From positions 26,648 to 90,647 of the forward strand of contig NZ_BMEV01000004.1 in assembly GCF_014637175.1 (NCBI RefSeq): a stretch of 64,000 bases of DNA, in the 5' to 3' direction. Below are positions 26,425-35,055 of the stretch, one piece after another (within the stretch, counting starts at the first letter, position 1; each line of letters opens with the position of its first letter). Below the pieces are notes generated by a model. The model had not been told where the DNA came from and ran no database searches. It was given only the letters and a program-made list of their open reading frames with translations. The position numbers and the translations under genes were made by a program. The DNA comes from Compostibacillus humi (GTDB taxonomy: Bacteria > Bacillota > Bacilli > Bacillales > Amphibacillaceae).

Positions 26425-27660
26425 ATGAATGCGAGTATTCTCATGCCAAATGCAAAAGCCCAATTTACGGTTCCTTCGATTTCCCAAAAGGTGAAAAACC
26501 TGGAAGAAAGCTTATCTTTCCCATTATTGTTAGGCAATGAACAGACCAATTCCGTTGCCGAGAAATTAAATTTGAAGCTGCAGGAATTATTCCCTGAAGC
26601 AGGGGAGGAATTTCTTCAGCAACTCGTAAAATCGGCAATGGAAAAAATTGAAATTGCTAATAACGATGGAAAAATGTCCTTGGAAGAAATTGTTCCATGG
26701 CTCCTTCACGAACTCGGCCTGGAGAATACCAAGCCGGAAGAAAGTGTTCATGCTGCTTTTGTTCCATTCCTGCCAATGGCTGAAACTAGGACAAATGTTG
26801 AGCCGAAAGAGGATAAAGCTGTTCAGGAACTGTGGACGAAAATCGAATCATTGCTGAAAACGATTCGCACGCAAGCAGATATGAAGCTGGCTGCGCCGAA
26901 GTTAATGAATTTATTAGAACAATGGCAAAAGCTTAGCAGCGGCTATCCAGAAAATAGTCAACCGATCATTTCTCGAGGAGATACGAAAATACAACAAATG
27001 TGGGATGACCTCGTCCGATTTTATGAAAAAAGAGAGCAGCTAGCCGGGAAGCAATTGTACCAGCTGGAATCAAAAGTAACAAATCGGGATATTGTCCGCA
27101 TTTTAGAAAAGGCCATTGAAAAATATGGCCTGAAGGAAACGGCGCAAACACCGGCACCTTCATTTCAAACGGGAACCTCGTTAGGCAAGCTGGAACAATA
27201 TGTTATTTATACACAGCAGACTGAAACAGCTGGTGGAGCAGACAAGAAGTTTGTAGAGCAATTCCAGCAAATTATTAAATCCAGCAAGTTTTTATCTCAG
27301 CCAAACGGTTTGAGCCAGCTGTCCATCCGACTGCGGCCGGAAAATTTAGGGAATATGATGATTCGGCTTATTCAAGCGGATGGAGAAATGATGGTGAAGA
27401 TTACGGTAACAACCGAGGCAGCGAAGGATATGCTGGAAAGGAATATGAATCAATTAAAACATCTGTTTTCGCCGCAGCAAGTAACGGTTGAAAAACAAGA
27501 AATTTTTACAAACCAAAGTCAGACGGCGCAAAAACAACATCAGGAAGACATGAATGACGACTTCCACCAGCAATCCGACAAGCAGAAAAACGATGCGCAC
27601 GAACAGCGGGAAGAAGATGAGGGAACATCTTTCTGGGAAATATTAAACGAGAAGGTGTAG
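26425..27660 (+). CDS. fliK: Flagellar hook-length control protein FliK
   Basis: FliK measures hook length and switches export from hook to filament by acting on FlhB. The 411-residue protein has a variable N-terminal ruler and a conserved C-terminal domain (LSQLSIRLRPENLGNMMIRL, about residues 300-320; then VKITVTTEAAKDML), and a charged, glutamine-rich tail. The GTG at 26416 lies inside the SD itself, so the ATG at 26425, 8 bases after GGAGG, is the start. Confidence 0.95.
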   Translation: MNASILMPNAKAQFTVPSISQKVKNLEESLSFPLLLGNEQTNSVAEKLNLKLQELFPEAGEEFLQQLVKSAMEKIEIANNDGKMSLEEIVPWLLHELGLENTKPEESVHAAFVPFLPMAETRTNVEPKEDKAVQELWTKIESLLKTIRTQADMKLAAPKLMNLLEQWQKLSSGYPENSQPIISRGDTKIQQMWDDLVRFYEKREQLAGKQLYQLESKVTNRDIVRILEKAIEKYGLKETAQTPAPSFQTGTSLGKLEQYVIYTQQTETAGGADKKFVEQFQQIIKSSKFLSQPNGLSQLSIRLRPENLGNMMIRLIQADGEMMVKITVTTEAAKDMLERNMNQLKHLFSPQQVTVEKQEIFTNQSQTAQKQHQEDMNDDFHQQSDKQKNDAHEQREEDEGTSFWEILNEKV

Positions 27661-27662
27661 TT

Positions 27663-28097
27663 ATGACTAAAATCGATCCATCATTATATTTATCCAGCCA
27701 GAAAACGATGCGGGAACCGAGCCCGGTGTTGGATAAAGACGGGTTTTTAAAAATTTTGATGACCCAAATGCAAAACCAGGATCCGTTGAATCCGATGAGT
27801 GATCAGGACATGGTACAGCAAATGGCAACTCTCACCTCTGTAGAACAGCTTATAAACATGTCGAAATCGATTGAAACACTCGTTCATAGCCAATTGATGT
27901 CGCCAGTAATTCAGTATAGCCATATGATCGGGAAAATGGTTACGTATTTAGCAGACGGTGAAGAGGTAACGAGCAAGGTTGTTGCCGTTACTCAGCAGGA
28001 CGGATGGGCGCTGTTGGAACTGGAAAACGGGGATACGATTTATGCGGATGCTGCCACGAAAGTTATCCATGCCGATTCCAATAAGGAGGATGAATAA
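27663..28097 (+). CDS. flgD: Flagellar hook-capping protein FlgD
   Basis: FlgD forms the temporary cap under which hook subunits assemble. The 144-residue protein has the N-terminal signature FLKILMTQMQNQDPLNPM (about 29-46) followed by QMATLTSVEQL, and a short beta domain (about 75-135). It lacks the longer C-terminal domain of enterobacterial FlgD, as usual in Bacillus. The ATG comes two bases after the fliK stop. Confidence 0.97.
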   Translation: MTKIDPSLYLSSQKTMREPSPVLDKDGFLKILMTQMQNQDPLNPMSDQDMVQQMATLTSVEQLINMSKSIETLVHSQLMSPVIQYSHMIGKMVTYLADGEEVTSKVVAVTQQDGWALLELENGDTIYADAATKVIHADSNKEDE

Positions 28098-28113
28098 AAG
28101 GAAGTGAATTACA

Positions 28114-28485
28114 TTGGACCACCGGATTCATCAAATACCAAACCGGTTCGCCCTTGATTTTCCTGCTGTTAAGGAAAAACCGCAAGCTGCTGAAACCGAG
28201 TTTCGCGAAATTTTTCAAAAAGAACTGTCATTAAAAATCAGCAAACATGCAAGCGAACGGTTAGAAGAGAGAAATATTCACATTGATAAAAAACAGTGGC
28301 ATCTCATCGAAGACAAAATGAATGAAGCGAGGAGAAAAGGAATTACAGATTCTCTCGTCGTGACAAAAGATGCAACACTGTTAGTAAGCACAACAAATAA
28401 TACCGTGATTACTGCGTTAGACCGGGAAGAAGCATCCGACCGGATTTTTACGAATATTAACGGAACGATCATTATCAATTCTTAG
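28114..28485 (+). CDS. Flagellar operon protein (TIGR02530-type), function unknown
   Basis: This 123-residue protein sits between flgD and flgE. It matches the small 'flagellar operon protein' family in Firmicutes: HASERLEERNIHI, then VTKDATLLVSTTNNTVITAL and a final NGTIIINS. No membrane segment is visible. The family is soluble and small, and a hook-assembly chaperone or export adaptor role would fit, but no function is established. The start is TTG with AGGAAG 9 bases upstream. Confidence 0.87.
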   Translation: MDHRIHQIPNRFALDFPAVKEKPQAAETEFREIFQKELSLKISKHASERLEERNIHIDKKQWHLIEDKMNEARRKGITDSLVVTKDATLLVSTTNNTVITALDREEASDRIFTNINGTIIINS

Positions 28486-28562
28486 GCTGGACCCAGACCG
28501 GGAGGCCGATAGCTGCGGACCGACAGAAGCAGCAATAAAATTCGTAAAGGGGAGATTTACTT

Positions 28563-29438
28563 ATGTTGCGTTCCATGTATGCAGGCATTTCCGGAATGAA
28601 AAACTTCCAAACGAAATTAGACGTCATCGGCAACAACATTGCCAACGTGAATACGGCAGGATTTAAAAAGGGCCGGGTCACCTTTCAGGATATGATGAGC
28701 CAAACGACACGAGGGGCTCAAGGACCGACAGCAACACGAGGCGGGGTAAACCCAGCGCAAGTTGGTCTCGGCTCTCAATTAGGCTCCATCGATAATATCC
28801 ATACCCAAGGATTCCGGCAGACAACGAACAACCCGTTAGACTTTGCTATTGAGGGAGATGGGATGTTTGTTTTGGCAACAGGTATAACGGGGACAATTAA
28901 TTTTAATGATGATGGATCTACTGATGACAACAATGTAAGTATATCCTATACTCGAGCTGGAAATTTTTATTTAGATGAAGATGGAGCAATAGTTAATCCG
29001 TTAGGGTATTACTTAATTGGATTTAACGTAGATGAAGATTCTGGACAAAATACAGCTGGTTACGGAAAGATTACTATTCCCGATGACGCTCAAAGTTTTA
29101 GTGTTGAAACAAATGGATTAGTTACGTATGTTGATTCCACTGGAGCGACAAAGTATGCGGGAAAAGTAGCTTTAGCAAACTTCTCTAATCCTGCTGGTTT
29201 AGAGAAAGCAGGAAGTAATCTTTTCCTAAATAGCCCAAATGCTGGCTATAATGATGTTATTGAACCAGAAGACGGTGGTGTCGGCTCCATTATCAGCGGT
29301 GCGCTGGAAATGTCTAATGTAGACTTGTCAGAGGAGTTTACCGAAATGATTACCGCACAGCGCGGTTTCCAGGCGAATACTAGAATTATTACTACATCCG
29401 ATGAAATACTTCAGGAGCTTGTAAACTTAAAACGATAA
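28563..29438 (+). CDS. flgE: Flagellar hook protein FlgE (FlgE/FlgG family)
   Basis: This is the main hook subunit. The 291-residue protein has the conserved N-terminal MLRSMYAGISGMKNFQTKL and NNIANVNTAGFKKGR, and the C-terminal GALEMSNVDLSEEFTEMI with RGFQANTRIITTSDE. The centre (about residues 102-238) is the surface-exposed variable domain and clearly differs in base composition and codon choice from both ends. It is somewhat longer than B. subtilis FlgE (264). GGGGAG precedes the ATG. Confidence 0.96.
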   Translation: MLRSMYAGISGMKNFQTKLDVIGNNIANVNTAGFKKGRVTFQDMMSQTTRGAQGPTATRGGVNPAQVGLGSQLGSIDNIHTQGFRQTTNNPLDFAIEGDGMFVLATGITGTINFNDDGSTDDNNVSISYTRAGNFYLDEDGAIVNPLGYYLIGFNVDEDSGQNTAGYGKITIPDDAQSFSVETNGLVTYVDSTGATKYAGKVALANFSNPAGLEKAGSNLFLNSPNAGYNDVIEPEDGGVGSIISGALEMSNVDLSEEFTEMITAQRGFQANTRIITTSDEILQELVNLKR

Positions 29439-29452
29439 AAAATTGAAGTAAG

Positions 29453-29494
29453 GAGGTAGGGAGCATCCTGTTCGGATGCTCCCACCAAAAAATT
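29453..29494 (+). promoter_or_regulatory. SD separated from the swrD start by a 9-bp hairpin
   Basis: The only good SD (GGAGG, 29453-29457) lies 37 bases before the swrD ATG. Between them is a perfect hairpin, GGAGCATCC (29460-29468) with GGATGCTCC (29474-29482), loop TGTTC. No T-run follows, so it is not a terminator. Folding would bring the SD to about 14 bases from the ATG. Confidence 0.75.
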
Positions 29495-29713
29495 ATGATA
29501 CAGTTATCCCGTTTAAATGGCAGCACGTTTACGTTAAATGCCTTGCTGATCGAACAGGTGGAATCTTTTCCGGATACGACAATAACGCTTGTGAACGGCA
29601 AAAAAATTGTTGTGTTAAATTCAGAAGAAGAAGTGGTAGAAGCTATTACTTCCTATTATAAGAGAATTGGATTGCAGAGGATTCATAAGGAAACAGGTGA
29701 TGAATGTGAGTAA
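29495..29713 (+). CDS. swrD: Swarming motility protein SwrD (FlbD family)
   Basis: This 72-residue FlbD/SwrD protein raises flagellar power in B. subtilis, probably through the stator. The start [21 protein letters not shown] is the family signature (quoted parts: [26 protein letters not shown]). No close ribosome binding site precedes the ATG; the nearest good SD is separated by a perfect hairpin. Its 3' end overlaps the likely fliL start by 8 bases. Confidence 0.94.
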   Translation: MIQLSRLNGSTFTLNALLIEQVESFPDTTITLVNGKKIVVLNSEEEVVEAITSYYKRIGLQRIHKETGDECE

Positions 29714-30122
29714 GCTGGTGAAAGCATTAATAACTTCATTAGTCATTTTATTAATAGCCGCAATTGCTGCATTAGTCGTCGTCTTAAACATTAACGCTGA
29801 AGACAGCGATCAGCCCCCTTCGATTGATGAAATTGTAGAATATTCCTATCAATCACCTGAGATTACGACAGATTTGGATGATGGTAGTTTTGTCCGTGTG
29901 CAATTTCAAATTATAACCGACGGCAAAAAAGCGAAAGAGGAAATAAGCAAGCGGGATTTTCAGCTGAAAAATATACTCATTAAAGAACTTGCTACGATGA
30001 CAGAAGAAGATTTTAAGAACGGTTTAACGGATTTGGAAGCCCAATTAAAGACAAAATTAAATGAAGTAATGGTAGAAGGTCAAGTTACCGACGTATATAC
30101 AATCAGTAAAATTTTACAGTAA
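29706..30122 (+). CDS. fliL: Flagellar basal-body-associated protein FliL
   Basis: FliL is an inner-membrane protein that encircles and supports the stator. The 138-residue protein has one N-terminal membrane segment (about residues 7-28) and an extracytoplasmic FliL domain with [12 protein letters not shown] and [15 protein letters not shown]. The start is most likely GTG 29706, 5 bases after AGGTGA; ATG 29700 is the alternative. The length is close to B. subtilis FliL (140). Confidence 0.94.
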   Translation: MSKLVKALITSLVILLIAAIAALVVVLNINAEDSDQPPSIDEIVEYSYQSPEITTDLDDGSFVRVQFQIITDGKKAKEEISKRDFQLKNILIKELATMTEEDFKNGLTDLEAQLKTKLNEVMVEGQVTDVYTISKILQ

Positions 30123-30157
30123 ATTCGTATGCTCCGCCAATGGAGGTGAGTGTTATA

Positions 30158-31153
30158 ATGGATGAGGTACTTTCACAATCGGAAATTGATGCCCTATTAT
30201 CTGCAATAACGTCCGGAGAAATGGATGCAGAAGAACTGAAGAAGGAAGAGCAGGAAAAAAAGGTCCGTGTTTACGACTTTAAAAGAGCATTGCGCTTCTC
30301 TAAAGATCAGATTCGCAGCATTTCTAGAATATATGAAAATTATGCTAGATTGCTCACCACCCATTTTTCTACTCAGCTTCGAACATATGTCAATATTTCG
30401 GTAACGAGTGTGGATCAAGTGCCATATGAGGAATTTATTCGCTCGATTCCTAGTTTAACTGTTTTAAATATATATAGTGTTTCTCCGTTAGACGGCAGAC
30501 TAATAATGGAAATAAACCCGAATATCGCTTATGCGCTGTTGGACCGGATACTTGGCGGTCAAGGGAAAAGTATTGATAGGGAAGATAGTTTGACAGAAAT
30601 CGAGAAACTTTTATTACATCAATTTTTCGAGAAAGGGCTGGATTGTTTTCGTGAGGCATGGTCCTCCGTCATTGAAATCGACCCGGTATTGGAGGAGTTT
30701 GAAGAAAATCCCCAATTCATACAGCTTGTTTCACCTAATGAAACAGTTGTCGTCGTTTCATTAACGACAAAAATCGGGGAAACGAGCGGCATGATGAATA
30801 TTTGTATTCCCCATGTCATCCTGGAACCAATCGTTTCCAAATTATCTGCACATTATTGGATGCAGCCGACGAAAAACAAAATCGATGAAGAAGCATATCG
30901 CAAAATAACGAAAGAACTTCATGGTGCAACATTGGATGTAAAAACAATTCTCGGCGAAGCCAGCATTACTATTGAACAATTTTTAAAGTTAAACCGTGGG
31001 GATATTATTGCATTAGATCAGGCAATCGAACAGCCACTGAGATTAATAATCAATGATAAACCGAAATTTTACGTACAGCCAGGCAAGTTTAAAAATAAAA
31101 TGTCTGTGCAGATATTGGAGGAAATTAAAGGGGTGATTGAACATGATGAATGA
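30158..31153 (+). CDS. fliM: Flagellar motor switch protein FliM
   Basis: FliM is the C-ring protein that binds phosphorylated CheY. The 331-residue protein has the CheY-binding N-terminal peptide LSQSEIDALLSAI (about 5-17), the CheC-like middle domain (about 40-230) and a C-terminal SpoA domain (about 255-320). GGAGGTG lies 9 bases before the ATG at 30158; the in-frame ATG at 30140 lies before the SD. It overlaps fliY by 11 bases. Confidence 0.98.
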   Translation: MDEVLSQSEIDALLSAITSGEMDAEELKKEEQEKKVRVYDFKRALRFSKDQIRSISRIYENYARLLTTHFSTQLRTYVNISVTSVDQVPYEEFIRSIPSLTVLNIYSVSPLDGRLIMEINPNIAYALLDRILGGQGKSIDREDSLTEIEKLLLHQFFEKGLDCFREAWSSVIEIDPVLEEFEENPQFIQLVSPNETVVVVSLTTKIGETSGMMNICIPHVILEPIVSKLSAHYWMQPTKNKIDEEAYRKITKELHGATLDVKTILGEASITIEQFLKLNRGDIIALDQAIEQPLRLIINDKPKFYVQPGKFKNKMSVQILEEIKGVIEHDE

Positions 31154-32312
31154 TGATGGCTTATTATCACAGGAAGAAATTGATGCATTGCTCAATATCG
31201 GTGATGAAGAAGACGAACTGGAAGCTGATGCAGCAACGAATCATACTTCTGCTTATTTGTCTGATATAGAAATAGATACAATCGGCGAAATCGGAAATAT
31301 TTCTTTTGGCAGCTCAGCGACGACACTTTCTACTCTTCTTAATCAAAAAGTAGAGATTACGACGCCAAAGGTAAGTATTGTAAAAAAAGAAGAATTGGCT
31401 AGCGCCATCCAGTTTCAGCCGGTTAGTATTCAAGTAAATTACGTTTCTGGTTTATCAGGGAAAAATATCTTTATCATTAAGGCAAAAGACGCTTCGGTCA
31501 TTGCAGATATTATGCTTGGCGGAGATGGAACAAAGCCGACAGAACAATTATCCGAAATCCATTTAAGCGCAGTGCAAGAGGCGATGAATCAAATGATGGG
31601 TGCCGCTGCAACAAGCATGTCAACCATTTTTAATAAAAAAGTAGATATTTCTCCTCCATCGATTATCGATGATGCCAATGTAAAATTAGGAGAACTATTC
31701 GATGAAGAGGCATATGTAAAAGTATTTTTTCGCCTGACCGTTGGCGATTTAGTTGATTCCAATATGATGCAGCTGATGCCGATAGATTTTGCAAAACAAA
31801 TGGCGGACCAATTATTAAATGGCGAGAATGCCGTTACAGAAACGCCAAGCGAGCAAATTGCTCCAACAGAAGCTCAACAAGCAGCTGTGAAAGCGGAGGA
31901 GCCAGCACAACAAGCGGTTGCACAGCAGCCAAAAACAGAAGAAAGAAGCCAAAATCCGCAGATGATTGGCAATCCGCTGTTTACGGAAGATGCAAAAGTT
32001 GAAGAAGCCTCCTTCTCCCAATTTGAACCGGTAGCGTTAAATCAAACGGAGCAAAGAAATTTGGATATGCTATTAGATATCCCTCTAAAAATTACAGTTG
32101 AGCTCGGAAGGACAAAGCGGGCCATCCGTGATATTTTGGAATTTTCCGCCGGTTCCATTATTGAATTGGACAAGCTCGCTGGAGAACCAGTGGATATCCT
32201 CGTGAACGATAAACTTATTGCCGAAGGAGAAGTTGTTGTTATTGATGAAAACTTTGGAGTAAGGGTAACAGATATTATTAGCAAAACTGATCGATTAATG
32301 AAGCTGAAATAA
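31143..32312 (+). CDS. fliY: Flagellar motor switch phosphatase FliY
   Basis: FliY is the Firmicute form of FliN fused to a CheC-like phosphatase. The 389-residue protein has an N-terminal CheY-binding peptide (LSQEEIDALLN), a middle domain with two CheC-type active sites (EIGNISFGSSATTLS, about 50; EAMNQMMGAAATSMS, about 143), a linker rich in A, Q, E and P (about 225-290), and a C-terminal SpoA/FliN domain. It dephosphorylates CheY-P at the C-ring. The start overlaps fliM by 11 bases. Confidence 0.98.
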   Translation: MMNDDGLLSQEEIDALLNIGDEEDELEADAATNHTSAYLSDIEIDTIGEIGNISFGSSATTLSTLLNQKVEITTPKVSIVKKEELASAIQFQPVSIQVNYVSGLSGKNIFIIKAKDASVIADIMLGGDGTKPTEQLSEIHLSAVQEAMNQMMGAAATSMSTIFNKKVDISPPSIIDDANVKLGELFDEEAYVKVFFRLTVGDLVDSNMMQLMPIDFAKQMADQLLNGENAVTETPSEQIAPTEAQQAAVKAEEPAQQAVAQQPKTEERSQNPQMIGNPLFTEDAKVEEASFSQFEPVALNQTEQRNLDMLLDIPLKITVELGRTKRAIRDILEFSAGSIIELDKLAGEPVDILVNDKLIAEGEVVVIDENFGVRVTDIISKTDRLMKLK

Positions 32313-32330
32313 ACATGAGGAGGAATTTCC

Positions 32331-32693
32331 ATGAGCAAAAAAATATTAATCGTTGATGATGCAGCGTTTATGCGAATGATGATTAAAGATATTTTAACGA
32401 AAAACGGGTATGAAGTAGCTGGAGAAGCCCAGGACGGAGCTCAAGCGGTAGAAAAGTATAAAGAATTAAATCCTGATTTAGTGACCATGGATATTACGAT
32501 GCCGGAAATGGACGGTATTACGGCGTTGAAAGAAATCCGCAAAATCAACCCGGATGCAAAAGTCATCATGTGTTCCGCCATGGGACAGCAGGCGATGGTA
32601 ATTGATGCAATCCAAGCCGGAGCGAAAGACTTTATCGTAAAACCGTTTCAGGCGGACCGGGTGATTGAGGCAATTCAGAAGGCATTAGGATAA
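32331..32693 (+). CDS. cheY: Chemotaxis response regulator CheY
   Basis: This 120-residue single-domain receiver has acidic residues in VDDAAFMRMM, the phosphoacceptor aspartate in LVTMDITMPEMDG (about residue 54), the conserved serine/alanine region MCSAMGQQ, and the lysine in DFIVKPFQ. In Bacillus, CheY-P promotes counterclockwise smooth swimming by binding FliM. Its kinase CheA is not encoded in this operon. AGGAGGAA precedes the ATG. Confidence 0.98.
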   Translation: MSKKILIVDDAAFMRMMIKDILTKNGYEVAGEAQDGAQAVEKYKELNPDLVTMDITMPEMDGITALKEIRKINPDAKVIMCSAMGQQAMVIDAIQAGAKDFIVKPFQADRVIEAIQKALG

Positions 32694-32701
32694 GGAAACG
32701 A

Positions 32702-33316
32702 GTGAGAATATTGCCAAAGAAAACGTGGATTTTCGTCATATTGCTTTTACTTTTTTTCGCCAGCGAAGTCCATGCAGTACCGAAAAACGTAATGGATTGT
32801 TTAGAAGATGGGGCAGACTGCGAAGAAGAGCTTGTTCCGACTGCCGAAAACAGGGATAATCCAGAAAACGAAAGTCTGTCTGATTCTCTCGTGCTTAATA
32901 TTATTAAGCTAGCAATCGTATTGTCTCTCGTCATTGGACTTATGTATCTTGTTATAAAATTTTTGCAGTCACGGAATAAACTATTTCAGAAAGTAAAGTC
33001 GATGGAAAATCTTGGGGGCCTTTCCCTTGGACAAAATAAATCGATACAAATTGTAAAAATAGGTTCCAGACTTTATTTAGTCGGAGTTGGCGATAATGTG
33101 GAACTGCTGAAGGAAATTACCGATAAACAACTGATTGACGAAATTTTAGCTGAAGAAAGCAAAGAGAATAGAGCCACAACAGCGAAAACAATTTTTCCGT
33201 TGAAGCAAAATACTGCTCAATTTCGCCGGTTATTTCAAAAGGAACTGGATCAGCTAAAGGAAAATCGCAAGAAAATAGTAGAACGACATAAAGAAAAGGA
33301 AGACGGCAATGAATGA
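32702..33316 (+). CDS. fliO: Flagellar biosynthesis protein FliO/FliZ
   Basis: FliO is a membrane protein that helps FliP assemble in the export gate. The 204-residue protein has a signal-peptide-like N-terminus (hydrophobic 9-21, cleavage likely after VHA), a short acidic stretch, a second membrane segment (about 64-84), and the FliO domain SMENLGGLSLGQNKSIQIVKIG in its cytoplasmic part (quoted as LGGLSLGQNKSIQIVKIG). The start GTG 32702 is favoured; TTG 32711 is possible. It overlaps fliP by 8 bases. Confidence 0.92.
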   Translation: MRILPKKTWIFVILLLLFFASEVHAVPKNVMDCLEDGADCEEELVPTAENRDNPENESLSDSLVLNIIKLAIVLSLVIGLMYLVIKFLQSRNKLFQKVKSMENLGGLSLGQNKSIQIVKIGSRLYLVGVGDNVELLKEITDKQLIDEILAEESKENRATTAKTIFPLKQNTAQFRRLFQKELDQLKENRKKIVERHKEKEDGNE

Positions 33317-33974
33317 ATTTATTGATATGTTTTCCAGTTCAGATCCAGCAACTGTCGCCACATCAGTAAAATTGCTTTTGTTATTGACTGTACTGTCACT
33401 GGCACCAGGGATATTAATTTTAATGACAAGCTTTACGAGAATTGTTGTCGTATTGTCCTTTGTCAGAACTTCCCTGGCTACGCAGCAAATGCCGCCTAAT
33501 CAGGTTCTCATCGGACTTGCTCTCTTTTTGACTTTTTTTATTATGGCTCCGGTATTTAGCGAAGTGTATGAAGAGGCGCTCGAACCGCTTTTTGCGGAGG
33601 AGATTACACTGGATGAAGCATATGAAAATGCGAGTGTGCCGATGAAGGAATTTATGGCGAAGCATACGAGACAAAAGGACTTGGCATTATTTTTAGACTA
33701 TGCTCAAGCTGAACCGCCGGAAACAGTGCAGGATATACCATTGACTGCTTTAATTCCAGCCTTTGCGATTAGCGAGCTGAAAACAGCCTTTCAAATGGGA
33801 TTTATGATTTTTATACCTTTCTTAATTATCGATATGGCTGTGGCAAGTATCCTCATGTCAATGGGGATGATGATGCTGCCGCCGGTAATGATTTCATTGC
33901 CGTTTAAAATCTTGCTTTTTGTGCTCGTTGACGGCTGGTATTTAATAACTCACTCCATATTGGATAGTTTCTGA
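33309..33974 (+). CDS. fliP: Flagellar export gate protein FliP
   Basis: FliP forms the export pore with FliQ and FliR. The 221-residue protein has four membrane segments and the family signatures FTRIVVVLSFVRTSLATQQ (about 39-57) and LIPAFAISELKTAFQMGF (about 146-163). It starts inside the end of fliO, with GGAAG upstream. The short length compared with proteobacterial FliP reflects the shorter N-terminus typical of Bacillus. Confidence 0.98.
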   Translation: MNEFIDMFSSSDPATVATSVKLLLLLTVLSLAPGILILMTSFTRIVVVLSFVRTSLATQQMPPNQVLIGLALFLTFFIMAPVFSEVYEEALEPLFAEEITLDEAYENASVPMKEFMAKHTRQKDLALFLDYAQAEPPETVQDIPLTALIPAFAISELKTAFQMGFMIFIPFLIIDMAVASILMSMGMMMLPPVMISLPFKILLFVLVDGWYLITHSILDSF

Positions 33975-34001
33975 TGATTACAAAGAAAGAGGCATAGTAG
34001 G

Positions 34002-34271
34002 ATGACGAGTGAATTTGTTTTAGCAATGGCTGAGAATGCGATTTATACATTATTGATTGTAACAGGACCTTTATTGATTTTGGCGATTGCCGTCGGACTG
34101 CTCGTAAGTATTTTTCAGGCAACGACGCAAATCCAGGAACAGACGCTAGCCTTTGTTCCAAAGATTATCGCCGTGTTAGTCGGGTTAGTGTTTTTCGGTC
34201 CGTGGATGCTGACGAATATGGTCGAGTTTACCCTCGACATCTTTCAAAATCTGAACCGTTTTACAGGGTAG
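34002..34271 (+). CDS. fliQ: Flagellar export gate protein FliQ
   Basis: This 89-residue protein has two membrane segments (about 15-38 and 52-72) and the pattern FQATTQIQEQTLAFVPKI between them. Four copies stack on the FliP-FliR pore. The ATG follows a rather weak ribosome binding site (GTAGG, close to the start). Confidence 0.98.
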   Translation: MTSEFVLAMAENAIYTLLIVTGPLLILAIAVGLLVSIFQATTQIQEQTLAFVPKIIAVLVGLVFFGPWMLTNMVEFTLDIFQNLNRFTG

Positions 34272-34274
34272 CCT

Positions 34275-35054
34275 ATGATTGAATATATAAACATGGAGAT
34301 ATTGCCCGTCTTTTTGTTAGTTTTTATTCGGGTATTAGCATTTTTTGTTACGATGCCTTTCTTTTCCTATCGGACCATACCGATACCATTTAAAATAGGC
34401 TTAAGCTTTTTTCTAGCCCTGATTATGGTATACACGGTGGATACAACGATCGTAACCGTTGACGATATGTATTTCCTTTTATTAATAAAAGAAGCAATCG
34501 TCGGTTTGCTCGTTGGACTCGTTGCCTACATGATTGTCTCAGCTGTGCAAGTGGCTGGCGGTTTTATCGATTTTCAAATGGGTTTTGCCATCGCCAATGT
34601 TATCGATCCTCAAACCGGTGCGCAAAGCCCGATGACAGGCCAATTTTTTTATATGATCGCACTGTTATTTTTGCTGTCAGTAGATGGCCATCATTTAATC
34701 ATCGACGGCATTGTCAACAGCTATCAGTTTGTGGCGCTCGATGTATTTATACCTTTTGAAAATCGTTCCATTGTCGACTTTGTCATACTTACCTTTAATC
34801 ATATGTTTCTTATTGCGTTTCAAATGGCAATTCCGATTGTCGGATGTTTATTTTTAGTTGACGTGGCATTGGGGATGATGGCAAGGACCGTGCCGCAGCT
34901 CAACGTATTTGTTATTGGCCTTCCTTTAAAGATTTTCGTCAGTTTTGCGGCAATTTTAGTATTTCTTAGTTTATACGTGTCCCTTGCTAAACTGCTCTTT
35001 TCGACGATGTTTGAAGTAATGCGCGGCTTAATGCAGTTATTCGGAGGTGTTTAA
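34275..35054 (+). CDS. fliR: Flagellar export gate protein FliR
   Basis: This 259-residue multi-spanning protein (about six hydrophobic segments) completes the FliP5-Q4-R1 pore. Typical motifs are FIRVLAFFVTMPFFSYRTIP near the start (quoted as VTMPFFSYRTIP), GGFIDFQMGFAIANVIDPQ (about 96-114) and ALGMMARTVPQLNVFVIGLP (about 196-215). It overlaps the flhB SD/GTG region; flhB starts one base after its stop. Confidence 0.98.
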   Translation: MIEYINMEILPVFLLVFIRVLAFFVTMPFFSYRTIPIPFKIGLSFFLALIMVYTVDTTIVTVDDMYFLLLIKEAIVGLLVGLVAYMIVSAVQVAGGFIDFQMGFAIANVIDPQTGAQSPMTGQFFYMIALLFLLSVDGHHLIIDGIVNSYQFVALDVFIPFENRSIVDFVILTFNHMFLIAFQMAIPIVGCLFLVDVALGMMARTVPQLNVFVIGLPLKIFVSFAAILVFLSLYVSLAKLLFSTMFEVMRGLMQLFGGV

Positions 35055-35055
35055 C

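Noticed and set aside
29476..29661. Alternative open frame overlapping swrD
   Set aside because: Its composition (many C, R, K and W residues) is unlike a Bacillus protein and its start lies within the hairpin. The swrD frame has a clear family signature.
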